Of a DNA stretch of 64,000 nt, positions 32,502 to 41,034 are shown in pieces. Positions within the stretch are counted from its first letter, which is position 1; each line of letters begins with the position of its first letter. A model generated the notes under the pieces. It had not been told where the DNA came from and searched no databases. It saw only the letters and a list, made by a program, of their open reading frames with translations. Origin of the DNA: an uncultured Desulfobacter sp. (GTDB lineage: Bacteria > Desulfobacterota > Desulfobacteria > Desulfobacterales > Desulfobacteraceae); NCBI RefSeq assembly GCF_963666675.1, contig NZ_OY762929.1, forward strand, positions 5,552,001 through 5,616,000, written 5' to 3'. A program made the position numbers and the translations under genes.

Positions 32502-33136
32502 TGGAACCTTTTCTCAAAGAGATTAATGAAGATATTCAATGGAGGATGGGAGAGTTGGCGACAATAAAAACACTTCCATTCAGGTATTCGATAAACGAAA
32601 AGCATAAGAATTTTTTGATTCAATATTTAGTACCTTCTTGTTACTCTATATGGGAGGGATATGTCAAACAAGCCTTTGAAATTTACACAAGAAAACTTAA
32701 TGATTTAGCGCTTTCTATTGACAATATATCAATACAATTAGTCAGTCACACTTTAAATTCTAATTTTCAGCAAATATCAGATGGGATTAGCAACCAAAGA
32801 CAAGTTGAGAAGTACGTTGATAGATTGCTTAAATTTACAAACGATGAATTTAAAATTAGTTCAAAGCTACCAACTCGATCTAATGTAAATATTGATGTAA
32901 TCAATGAAATTTTAACAAGATATAATTTAAAAATTCTTCCAGAGAAGCCGTATAAGTCCCTACTTAATAAACTTTTGCGATATAGAAATTCAATAGCACA
33001 TGGAGATAATAGCATCCCTGTTTTAATAACAAATGTGGAAGAATTTTCGATGACTATAATCAATTTAATGCATGATATTTCAATTAGAATTGAAGAAGGT
33101 TATTTGAACAAAACCTACTTGAGGGAACTTGTATAA
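32501..33136 (+). CDS. HEPN-like protein paired with DUF262 (MAE_28990-type)
   Basis: 211 residues. SCYSIWEGYVKQAFEIYTRK near residue 50 and RYRNSIAHGDN near residue 165 give the helical layout and the Rx4H motif of HEPN ribonuclease families linked to DUF262 neighbours (MAE_28990/MAE_18760 group). HEPN proteins often act as RNases in abortive infection or toxin-antitoxin systems. One-base overlap with DUF262 (TAATG) implies coupled translation. The family is assigned from motif and pairing. Confidence 0.65.
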   Translation: MEPFLKEINEDIQWRMGELATIKTLPFRYSINEKHKNFLIQYLVPSCYSIWEGYVKQAFEIYTRKLNDLALSIDNISIQLVSHTLNSNFQQISDGISNQRQVEKYVDRLLKFTNDEFKISSKLPTRSNVNIDVINEILTRYNLKILPEKPYKSLLNKLLRYRNSIAHGDNSIPVLITNVEEFSMTIINLMHDISIRIEEGYLNKTYLRELV

Positions 33137-34034
33137 AAAGAGATAAGTCTGTTCACTCGGACACATTTTTTGTTTGCTGAGCTCACTACAAATGCGCCAA
33201 TTCCGGCTATCGTTAAAGAGCGCATCTTATACATCTATATTGTTTTTGTTACTGTTTGAAGATCCACCAAAATCAATTTAATAGAACATTAAATGAATTC
33301 TTTCCTTGATATTTGGCGTCTTCATTTAAAAAAGTTGAAAAATTATGAAATTTTCGTCCAGGATAAAAAACAGACAAATCCAATAGAATCTGATGATTTT
33401 TTTCATAAAATTCAGAAAAATTATTAAATATTCACTCAGATGAAAAATCGCTTAATACGCCATGTATCTGGTGTTTTTATTTCCAAAAAAGTTGAAAAAT
33501 TACAAAGTTTTTATATAGGACAAAAAAATCCAAATCTCATAAAATTTAAGTTTTTTGGTCAAGATATCAATTCGGTCATAGGCCTTGGCCGCGGAATTCG
33601 TTGGGGATGTCGTGGGGCGTAAAGCGTCTATTCGTGCACCGTCAGTCAGCTTGAGCCGGAATCCCTCCCCTGCGTATGGCAACGTTCGGAATCCGGGTAT
33701 AAACAGCCCCGCATCAATAAACCGTTTTATTCCAGCCCAGCTCCCGGAATCGTCCTGAAGTGTTGCGTTCACGTGCGCCCATCGAAGCCATTTTGGTTCT
33801 GGGCTCTTTCCATCTCCCTGTGTTGCTACCCTCAACCCCTCCTTGTAAACTCAAAATGTAAAGCGTTTCCATAACAGACCAAGGTTATCGCCCACAGGCG
33901 CCAGGGGCATTCAAATTTTTATATTACAATTTTTTGAATCGTTTTTATGTATAATGCCTTTCATCTCCAGAAAAGCTGTTCTTTAATAACTCAACCATAA
34001 TCATCACCCAAAAGTAATAGAATATTGTCGATTA
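33137..34034. other. Long conserved non-coding region of the phage core (element 2 copy)
   Basis: From about 33261 it parallels 9102-9883 of element 1, with the same two imperfect direct units and the GC-rich block (33590-33910). Here the minus strand of that block keeps an open frame of 111 codons (33500-33835), whereas element 1 has stops in it, so coding is doubtful. It probably carries the packaging signal and other cis elements. Confidence 0.5.
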
Positions 34035-34487
34035 TTAGATATTGTCTTTTTCTTTGGTAAGTTCCCCCAAGGGTTTATTCTCTGAAACAGCGATTAGTGG
34101 TCCTGGAGTAGCACCTTCTTTTAATTTGTCTGCAATGAACTCTAAATCAGAGACTGTTCTACGAAAGGTTTGTTCATCTATATCTTCGATTTCCAAAAGT
34201 GCGTTGATGGCGTCTTGTCCTTTTCGAGGCATTTTAAAATTATTGCTAATCTTATTTTTTTGATTTTCTTCCCCCGTTAAAAGCCAAAATAAATATTCAC
34301 TATAGTTAAGAAATATCCCAATTATTAAATCAGCTGAAGGCCCTCTTTTACCCCCAAGAACCATAGAGAGATAACCCTGTGTAATTCCAATGCTTTTACA
34401 AAATTCAACTTGGGTTAAATCCAACTTATTTTTGATCAGACTTCGAAGTCTACTTGAAAATAATATATCTTTTGTTATTTTTTTCAT
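34035..34487 (-). CDS. Divergent phage repressor, XRE-type (type 2)
   Basis: 150 residues from the ATG at 34487 (KKITKDILFSSRLRSLIKNK); the frame extends 26 codons upstream over the operator, which is unlikely to be translated. A clear XRE HTH is present: LTQVEFCKSIGITQGYLSMV followed by LGGKRGPSADL. The C-terminal dozen residues (GELTKEKDNI) match the otherwise unrelated repressor of element 1. It should hold element 2 in lysogeny and give immunity only to its own type. Confidence 0.8.
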   Translation of the reverse strand: MKKITKDILFSSRLRSLIKNKLDLTQVEFCKSIGITQGYLSMVLGGKRGPSADLIIGIFLNYSEYLFWLLTGEENQKNKISNNFKMPRKGQDAINALLEIEDIDEQTFRRTVSDLEFIADKLKEGATPGPLIAVSENKPLGELTKEKDNI

Positions 34488-34513
34488 TGACAATATAACT
34501 ATTGTTATATAAT
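34487..34513 (+). promoter_or_regulatory. Phage promoter with operator, element 2
   Basis: TTGACA (34487-34492) and TATAAT (34508-34513) are 15 bases apart. A perfect inverted repeat, ATATAAC (34493-34499) and GTTATAT (34504-34510), fills the spacer and overlaps the -10 box. The rightward phage operon follows and the leftward repressor gene starts at the edge, so this is the likely immunity switch. Confidence 0.6.
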
Positions 34514-34565
34514 TAATTCTTAACGTTAATAAATCCGTGTCTCTTTTTGTATGAGGATAAAACAC

Positions 34566-34739
34566 ATGCCCAAGTTGTTAACCTATCATTTTTCATATTC
34601 CACATCAAAACAAATCCCCAATAGGTGTCTTGGTTTTTGCACGGGCATGCGTTTTCCCGAGACATCTCACCCCCTGGCATATGGTGTTGGTAGCACCGCC
34701 AGGGGGTTTTCTTTTCTCACAATGCAAAGGATGAATTAA
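34566..34739 (+). CDS. Conserved 57-residue small protein or leader ORF (element 2 copy)
   Basis: Counterpart of 10442-10615, same length. Differences are E3K, V6T, F17I, Y19N and Y36H. It starts MPKLLTYHFSYSTSKQIPNR. The terminator-like hairpin at 34670-34718 is again inside the frame. Confidence 0.5.
   Translation: MPKLLTYHFSYSTSKQIPNRCLGFCTGMRFPETSHPLAYGVGSTARGFSFLTMQRMN
34670..34718 (+). terminator. Terminator-like hairpin inside the leader ORF (element 2 copy)
   Basis: CCCCCTGGC and GCCAGGGGG arms with an inner GGTG/CACC stem, then TTTTCTTTTCTC; identical to 10546-10594. Confidence 0.55.
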
Positions 34740-34742
34740 CAA

Positions 34743-35180
34743 ATGGTCTCTTTTCATTGGAAATACAAAGACGTGATTCAGCATTGCTCAGAATGTGGAA
34801 AACAAATGTCATCGTTTGAAATCGGTCTTGACCATGACCTTTGTTCAGATTGCCGCGCTTACCATCAGGATGAAAAGGAAGCAGAGAGAAAGCGGCTCGA
34901 ATCACGGCTTGCCAATACAGATGAAAATAAACGGCTTGCAGACGAAGAGATCCGAAACCTTCTGGAGCAATCATCACAAAATGAGGATGAAGAATTACCT
35001 GGAAACCATTGCCCGGACTGCTTAGAAAATCCATGCATTTGCAGAGAAGAACACCCGAACAGTTACTATTCCGATCCCCCGGATGAACACGAATTCCAAG
35101 GCGACTTCGATTATGACGATTATGACAGCCCCGGGTACCGTCTCTATTCTGATCCTGATGATGACGAAATTTTCTTTTAG
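34743..35180 (+). CDS. Zinc-ribbon protein with acidic tail (element 2 copy)
   Basis: 145 residues, counterpart of 10619-11056. All eight cysteines are conserved. Changes are concentrated in the charged middle (KEAERKR) and the acidic tail (GDFDYDDYDSPGYRLYSD). It ends five bases before the PAPS-reductase-like gene. Confidence 0.65.
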   Translation: MVSFHWKYKDVIQHCSECGKQMSSFEIGLDHDLCSDCRAYHQDEKEAERKRLESRLANTDENKRLADEEIRNLLEQSSQNEDEELPGNHCPDCLENPCICREEHPNSYYSDPPDEHEFQGDFDYDDYDSPGYRLYSDPDDDEIFF

Positions 35181-35184
35181 GCCA

Positions 35185-35997
35185 ATGACCGAATTCCACG
35201 AAAATAACGTTGTTTCAATGTCCGGTGGCAAGGATTCAACCGCCATGCTGGAACTAATGAAAGAACATGGTGAACCCATCCACAGCGTTGTTTATTGTGA
35301 TATGGGACCTTGGGAATTCCCAGCCATGCACGACCATATTAAAGCCGTTGAAAAATCGACCGGTATCCCCATTGTCCGGGTCAAACCCCGTTGGGACCCT
35401 GTCTATCAACTCATCGAAAAGCCCGTAATTAAAAGAGGCTCAAAAGAGATCTATCGCCGTGGCAATAATTGGCCGTCTTTCATGCGCCGGTGGTGCACCC
35501 GGGAAAAAATGAACGCCCTGCACAAATATCTAAAAAGCATCCCTGGGGCAGTCTCTTGCGTGGGCCTGGCTGCAGACGAAACAAAAAGGCTTAAAACCTC
35601 AGATGCAAAATCAAGAAAAATAACCTGCCGGTATCCGCTCATTGAATACGGCATCACAGAAGCACAAGCCCTGCAATATTGCTATGACAAAGGCTATAAC
35701 TGGGACGGTCTTTATCAGATCTTTGACCGGGTTTCCTGCTTTTGCTGCCCACTCCAACGCCTGGGTGAGTTACGTAAACTCCGGCGTCTTTTCCCGGATC
35801 TCTGGAGCCGGATGCTTGATTGGGATTCCCAGCTGGATACCTCCTGGGGTGTGGGCTTTCGCGGATATCAAACGGTTCATGATCTGGAAAAAAAATTTCA
35901 TGAGGCAGACAGACAGATGGATCTTTTTCCCGGATTTGCAGAACAGTTTGTTTATAAAAAATACGTCAGGGAAGAACAACTGGAGTTGTTTGTATGA
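35185..35997 (+). CDS. PAPS-reductase-family protein (element 2 copy)
   Basis: 270 residues, counterpart of 11061-11873 with the same PP-loop SGGKDSTA and CFCC cluster. About a dozen substitutions, mostly near the C terminus (LEKKFHEADRQ, KKYVREEQ). Conservation of the motif residues in both elements argues that the enzyme is active. Confidence 0.75.
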   Translation: MTEFHENNVVSMSGGKDSTAMLELMKEHGEPIHSVVYCDMGPWEFPAMHDHIKAVEKSTGIPIVRVKPRWDPVYQLIEKPVIKRGSKEIYRRGNNWPSFMRRWCTREKMNALHKYLKSIPGAVSCVGLAADETKRLKTSDAKSRKITCRYPLIEYGITEAQALQYCYDKGYNWDGLYQIFDRVSCFCCPLQRLGELRKLRRLFPDLWSRMLDWDSQLDTSWGVGFRGYQTVHDLEKKFHEADRQMDLFPGFAEQFVYKKYVREEQLELFV

Positions 35998-36305
35998 ACT
36001 ATTCATTAAAAGCAAAGTGGTTTAGCCTGGACATTTCTTCACTGTCACCCAAACAAACATCTATCCGTTTGCCCATCCTGGCATCAGCCAAAATTGATGC
36101 GATCTGTGAAATGTTTCCGAGCATGACAAAAACCCAAATCATCAATGACTTAATCATACAGGCCCTTGAATTATTCATTTCCGATCTTGAAACAGAGCCC
36201 GGCAATACACGCGATTATGAAAATCTATCTGATGAAAATATCAGTGAAAAAGCATTGTTTGAGAAATTAACGCAACATCATTTAGGTGAGCTTTCAAAAA
36301 CATAG
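35994..36305 (+). CDS. Small possible ribbon-helix-helix protein (element 2 copy)
   Basis: 103 residues, counterpart of 11870-12196, again starting at an ATGA overlap. The central ISIRLPILASAK block is preserved as TSIRLPILASAK; the C terminus is shorter and differs after LTQHHLGE. Confidence 0.5.
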   Translation: MNYSLKAKWFSLDISSLSPKQTSIRLPILASAKIDAICEMFPSMTKTQIINDLIIQALELFISDLETEPGNTRDYENLSDENISEKALFEKLTQHHLGELSKT

Positions 36306-36324
36306 AAGAATTTGAAAAACGAAA

Positions 36325-36597
36325 ATGAACATTTTACATCTTAATCTTAAGAAAAAATATTGGGAAAAAATCAAGGCCGGTGAAAAGAAATATGAATACC
36401 GCCTGGTTAATCGTTATTGGGCAAAACGTCTTGTGGATAAACAATATGATAAAATTTTAATCAAACTTGGCTATCCCAAAAAAGATGACGTTACCCGTAT
36501 CATTGAGAGACCATACCGGGGTTGGGGCCAGTTGGAAATAACTCACCCTGAGTTCGGTTCTGATCCAGTTCAAGTTTATGCCATAAGGGTAAATTAA
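36325..36597 (+). CDS. ASCH-domain protein, only in element 2
   Basis: 90 residues. NILHLNLKKKYWEKIKAGEKKYEYR is the typical ASCH opening, in which the KxGxKxxExR region lines the ligand cleft. The domain binds or cuts RNA in several families (PUA-like fold). The gene is inserted between the RHH-like gene and the rep hairpin, and element 1 has nothing here. Function in the phage is unknown. Confidence 0.75.
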   Translation: MNILHLNLKKKYWEKIKAGEKKYEYRLVNRYWAKRLVDKQYDKILIKLGYPKKDDVTRIIERPYRGWGQLEITHPEFGSDPVQVYAIRVN

Positions 36598-36612
36598 ATA
36601 GCAGAGAATTGA

Positions 36613-36642
36613 AAAGGCCGGGAGCTGTAACTCCCGACCTTT
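36613..36642 (+). terminator. Hairpin between early genes and rep (element 2 copy)
   Basis: Counterpart of 12201-12230: AAAGG-C-CGGGAG and CTCCCG-A-CCTTT around CTGTAA. Confidence 0.45.
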
Positions 36643-36678
36643 AAATAACAGTAAAAACCTCGTCCAAAGGAATTTTAC

Positions 36679-37962
36679 ATGTCATCTATAAATAAAGATC
36701 ATAAACAGAGATGTCAACCGTCTCTTATATCCGACGCTGAAACGACCACGCGCGTCAGCGCGGGGGCGTTCAGCGACGGGGTACAGGCCCTTATAACATG
36801 TACCCCCCAATTAGTCAGTCTAAGCAACGTCTATTCAAACATAGACACCTTGCATTTGTCCCTTTATGCAGATCTTTCCGGTTCAAATATTCTGGAAGAA
36901 ATTGAAAAGGCCCGTGCGGTTGCCAGAGAATTTGAACAAGATTGTGTCCCATTCACCTATTTTTCAAATCAATGGAATGTCCATCGGTCCGGCAGACGGT
37001 TTTTCACCTATCATATCTCCATGGCCGACACCCATGTTTATTTCAATAACCGCTCTGTTCACGGCAATTTCCCCACCTGTTTAATAGAAATCGGTTCTAT
37101 GTCCTCCCATCTGCCCGGGGCCTTTGAAGTCTATGAACAGGTCCTGAAATATTTAAAATCCTGTGACATTTCAGTCAAAAAACACCATGTCACCCGGGTT
37201 GATTTATCCACTGATTTTGTGAATGTCGATTTCAGCCAGCTGGAGTTACACCACATGGAAAAATGGATCACCCGGGCTGTTTCTTCCAGCGTCCATTTTA
37301 CAGGCCGCACCATCTCCGGGATGTCAATCGGCAAAGGCAACCTGATGTGCCGGATCTATAACAAGCGCACAGAATTAAAAGTCAAACGGGCCACGGCCAA
37401 AGAAGACTTCTTTAACCGGCAATGGGGCCTTAATTCCAGGGATCAAAGAACACCGGTTGTCAGGGTTGAGTTTCAATACCGGCGTGAAGCTTTAACAGAA
37501 TTCAAGACCGATGACCTTGAACGCATAGAGACCTTAGATGATTTGAAAAAATCCTTGAATGGCCTGTGGGCCTATTCATCAAAACTTTGGGCCAAACACT
37601 GTGAACACGACGTTGACAGATCCAATAATAATCAATCCCGTGATGCCGTCACTTCCCCTTTTTGGAAACTCGTTCAGCTTGTTTCATTTGACGGCGATAA
37701 CCCCAACCTCTGGAGGAAACGAGAAAAGGCTCAATATGACAATGTGGAAGCCTTAATTGATCAAGGCGTTGGCTGCCTGATCTCTGCCTGTGCGGCATCA
37801 CTCGAACGCGTAGACGATTTCAGACAGATCGCAACAATGGCGTCAAGACGGGTCTGGAGAGAATTGCAGTTCCGGCTCAATCATTACGAGGAAGAATTGT
37901 TCCAAAAAGTACAGATCGTTTTTAACCGCAATAATTTAAACCCGGTCGGTGTGCCGGAATAA
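36679..37962 (+). CDS. Replication initiation protein (Rep_trans / RstA-like, element 2 copy)
   Basis: 427 residues, nearly identical to the product of 12266-13549. Changes are in the first 25 residues (SLISDAETTT against SLRSGDETTT), one Y/D change after DFVNV, and a small cluster near the C terminus (ERVDDFRQ). Catalytic-region motifs are unchanged. Confidence 0.75.
   Translation: MSSINKDHKQRCQPSLISDAETTTRVSAGAFSDGVQALITCTPQLVSLSNVYSNIDTLHLSLYADLSGSNILEEIEKARAVAREFEQDCVPFTYFSNQWNVHRSGRRFFTYHISMADTHVYFNNRSVHGNFPTCLIEIGSMSSHLPGAFEVYEQVLKYLKSCDISVKKHHVTRVDLSTDFVNVDFSQLELHHMEKWITRAVSSSVHFTGRTISGMSIGKGNLMCRIYNKRTELKVKRATAKEDFFNRQWGLNSRDQRTPVVRVEFQYRREALTEFKTDDLERIETLDDLKKSLNGLWAYSSKLWAKHCEHDVDRSNNNQSRDAVTSPFWKLVQLVSFDGDNPNLWRKREKAQYDNVEALIDQGVGCLISACAASLERVDDFRQIATMASRRVWRELQFRLNHYEEELFQKVQIVFNRNNLNPVGVPE
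36749..36806 (+). other. Putative double-strand replication origin inside rep (element 2 copy)
   Basis: Same paired inverted repeats as 12336-12393: CGCGC-GTCA-GCGCG at 36749-36762, and GGGGTACA (36778-36785) with TGTACCCC (36799-36806). Confidence 0.5.
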
Positions 37963-37985
37963 CATTTAACAAAGGAGTTTAAAAC

Positions 37986-38279
37986 ATGGCTGCAACAGCA
38001 GAAAAAATGTCAGACGAAAAAAGGGTTGTTCCCATGGCGAACATTCCCATGGGCTTATCCGTAAAAGGATTGATCATGGAAAAGATTGCCGGGGCCACGT
38101 CCAGAGGAGATGAAACCTTCCACCTGGCCGTTGCCGTCAAAGGGCTGGAGAAATTTTTGAAAATAAAAGTTGCCAAGGAGATCTTTGAAAATTCAACGGA
38201 GATGACACCCTATTCCAATTCCATCTCTTTTTCTGAATTCAACGGGCGGATTTACTGGCAGGAACAGGAAAACGACTAA
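37986..38279 (+). CDS. Possible ssDNA-binding protein (element 2 copy)
   Basis: 97 residues, identical in protein sequence to the product of 13573-13866; a few silent changes only. Confidence 0.5.
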   Translation: MAATAEKMSDEKRVVPMANIPMGLSVKGLIMEKIAGATSRGDETFHLAVAVKGLEKFLKIKVAKEIFENSTEMTPYSNSISFSEFNGRIYWQEQEND

Positions 38280-38400
38280 TGCGGACAACCCGCAACATAT
38301 GTGCCGCTCCTCTTTTTCCTGTTTTTCAACATGAATTGAGGGGCACGGCACTGATTCGGACAGGTGTTTTATGATCGGTGGCAACTGCTTTCGAGGAAAA

Positions 38401-39792
38401 ATGAAGCAAATCTTATATTTTTTGATTGGTTTTTGTACCCCATTCATTTGGTTTTCCTTGGCTTATTCTGCTGATGTTTGTTCGGATATGACTGATGCAC
38501 AATTTAACATAACAGTTTTATCGACAACAACAAGGGAAGTAAGTATGGTTGGTGTTTTTGTTGGTACAGATGCGTCTGACCAGGCTATGGTTGCTGCCTC
38601 TGATGCTTGTTGTGGTATCGGTCAACGAACAAGTTTATCGTACTATGCGACTTATACTAAAGAGGCTAATGGTAATTATTACAATGTCTGGTGTTATATT
38701 GATGATTGTAATCATGTTTATTACGCTTTTTATACTACAGGGTCAGGTGATTTATCAAATGATTGTGCCGGTCCGCCGCCTGTTGATTCTGATGGAGATG
38801 GCATAGGAGATGACTTCGATTTAAAACCCGATTCATCAGATTCATATAAAGCCGCCATTGTTTCCGTCTGTTACGATGAAAATAATAAAGTCGTCGCCGG
38901 TATTATCCAAGACGGAGAAGGCAATCAATATCAGTTTGGCACAATGCCCACAGACTTTGAAGGTTATACAATTGACTCGATTACCGGGGATCTTGTAACG
39001 TATCAAACGCCAGAAGATCTTGCCGCCTCCTTAGAAAAATTAGACATTGATGATTTAAACATTACCCAAAAAAACAGCCCTGTCGAAATTCAGGATGACG
39101 GCACGATTATCCCCGGATCTACTGATCCCTTCAAAGATTATAGAAACGCGGAAGATGACCAAACACAAGCGAAACAACCGGAAACCCAGCAAGCCCCTTC
39201 AGAACAACCGGATTCTAATGATGTCGATTCAGGCCGTTTGGATAAAATCATTAAGAACACCGCGTCAACAAATACAAATTTAGAAAACATTCAAAAATAT
39301 CTGGGCATAACAAACGATTATCTTGCCAAGATTAATAAAAAAGAACTTGAAACAAATGTTTCCGTTTCCGGCGGTGGTTCTGTTGTTTCTTCAACGGGTC
39401 CCTCTGCCGATGAAATCGGTCAGGCTGTTGAAGACAATTTGATAGACTCCGGCCAAACCATAGATACGACCATCACAGATAATATCCCCGCCCTGGACGA
39501 AACAGACACCTTAACAGCGATCAAAACCAAGTATTCCGACAGGTACGACCTTTTCATCACCACCTTAAAAGGATCGGACCTTTTCAGCCTTCCTTTTGAC
39601 ATCTTTTCCGGTCCATCCGGATCAGGTGCCTCTACACAAACTGTAAATATTGGCAAATGGGGTTCTTCAAGCGAACAAACGGCCACCATAGATTATTCGG
39701 ATTATGACAACATCTGGGATATTTTACGGTCCGTTCTTTTGCTGGTGACAAGCTTTGCATGCTTTAAAATTTTGGTTCTGAAAAAGGCTTAA
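38401..39792 (+). CDS. pIII-like minor coat / adsorption protein (element 2 copy)
   Basis: 463 residues, identical in protein sequence to the product of 13988-15379, with almost no silent changes (one seen near the 3' end). Both elements should therefore recognise the same receptor. Confidence 0.7.
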   Translation: MKQILYFLIGFCTPFIWFSLAYSADVCSDMTDAQFNITVLSTTTREVSMVGVFVGTDASDQAMVAASDACCGIGQRTSLSYYATYTKEANGNYYNVWCYIDDCNHVYYAFYTTGSGDLSNDCAGPPPVDSDGDGIGDDFDLKPDSSDSYKAAIVSVCYDENNKVVAGIIQDGEGNQYQFGTMPTDFEGYTIDSITGDLVTYQTPEDLAASLEKLDIDDLNITQKNSPVEIQDDGTIIPGSTDPFKDYRNAEDDQTQAKQPETQQAPSEQPDSNDVDSGRLDKIIKNTASTNTNLENIQKYLGITNDYLAKINKKELETNVSVSGGGSVVSSTGPSADEIGQAVEDNLIDSGQTIDTTITDNIPALDETDTLTAIKTKYSDRYDLFITTLKGSDLFSLPFDIFSGPSGSGASTQTVNIGKWGSSSEQTATIDYSDYDNIWDILRSVLLLVTSFACFKILVLKKA

Positions 39793-39793
39793 C

Positions 39794-40126
39794 ATGATTA
39801 ATAAAATAATAGATTTTTGTTCCAATTTCTGGGGAATGCTCACCGACTTTTTCAATTGGATTCTTGACGGCATCTTATACCTTCTGTCAGAGATTTTTTA
39901 TCTGTTCCTGGATGTATTCTTCAGCATTATTGAAGCAATTATTACAGCAATTGACTTTGCACAGGTGACCGCCCTTTCTTCATTCGGGAACTGGAACGTT
40001 TTACCGGATCAAATTTTATATATCCTTTACAAGCTGAACATTGCCCAATGCCTGAGCATGCTGGCCGCAGCCTGCCTGATCCGTTTGACCCTTAACCTTA
40101 TTCCGGCAGCATTTACAAGGGTATAA
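39794..40126 (+). CDS. pVI-like small membrane protein (element 2 copy)
   Basis: 110 residues, same protein as at 15381-15713, one base after the pIII-like stop. Confidence 0.65.
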   Translation: MINKIIDFCSNFWGMLTDFFNWILDGILYLLSEIFYLFLDVFFSIIEAIITAIDFAQVTALSSFGNWNVLPDQILYILYKLNIAQCLSMLAAACLIRLTLNLIPAAFTRV

Positions 40127-40128
40127 TC

Positions 40129-41034
40129 ATGATTTCCTGTTACGAAGGACTTCCCGGTGCCGGTAAAACCTATGATGCCATGCGCAAACTCCTGGACAAC
40201 CTTGCCCAGGGCAGACGCATTCTAACGAACATCTCCGGCCCGGATCAGGAAGAAAAACAGGAAATCATCAAACACTTTCTCAATCTTGAAGACAGTCAGC
40301 TTAAAGAACGCCTTGTTGCCCTCCCAAATCACCAGATTACCGAATTCTGGGACCACACCAGCCCGGGCGATCTGGTCATTATTGACGAAGCCCAAAATTT
40401 CTTTAATTCCCGGGACTGGCAAACCAAAACAAACCGGGCATTCGGCAAATGGGCCAGTGAACACCGTCATATGGGCGTTGACCTTATTCTGATCACCCAA
40501 AACGTTGAACGTATTGAAAGCTCTGTCAGGTCCTTGATTGAATTCACCTACCGTTACAAAAAGCTGAACATGTTCGGCAACCTGATCAAGAAAAAATATG
40601 TCCGTTTTTGCTATTATGGCCCGACGCTTGATCAAATCGGCCAAAAGACCTGTTCCTATGATCCCAAAATATTCAAGTGCTACAAAAGCTATTTCAAGGA
40701 TGGCACCAAAGAAATAGGCATTGAAAAACCCGCCAATATCCTGAAGCATCCCATATTCTACGCAATCCCCTTTGTCCTGGGCCTGTTCATCTATTTTTTA
40801 AGTCAGTCAAGCCTGTTAAGCGGTGACCTTTTCGGCACCCAGGCGATTTCCGATTCCATTGAAGAAAGAAGACAACACGCTTTAAACCAAGGCTCTCCGC
40901 CTGACACCCCGGATCAGGAACCAGGCTATTCCGGCCAGGCAGACCCTTTAACCGACTACCTATTGGTGGGCGTGATTAACTCGAAAAAAATTTTTAAATC
41001 AAAAATTGACGGATCTATTTTGGTGACCCAATGA
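40129..41034 (+). CDS. zot: Zot / pI-like phage assembly ATPase (element 2 copy)
   Basis: 301 residues, identical to the product of 15716-16621, with Walker A GLPGAGKT and the single membrane helix near residue 212. Silent changes cluster around 40710-40765. Confidence 0.9.
   Translation: MISCYEGLPGAGKTYDAMRKLLDNLAQGRRILTNISGPDQEEKQEIIKHFLNLEDSQLKERLVALPNHQITEFWDHTSPGDLVIIDEAQNFFNSRDWQTKTNRAFGKWASEHRHMGVDLILITQNVERIESSVRSLIEFTYRYKKLNMFGNLIKKKYVRFCYYGPTLDQIGQKTCSYDPKIFKCYKSYFKDGTKEIGIEKPANILKHPIFYAIPFVLGLFIYFLSQSSLLSGDLFGTQAISDSIEERRQHALNQGSPPDTPDQEPGYSGQADPLTDYLLVGVINSKKIFKSKIDGSILVTQ

Noticed and set aside
33500..33835. 111-codon minus-strand frame in the non-coding region
   Set aside because: The same frame is interrupted in element 1 although the DNA is well conserved, and no domain is recognisable. 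Kept as non-coding, with the possibility of a dead gene.
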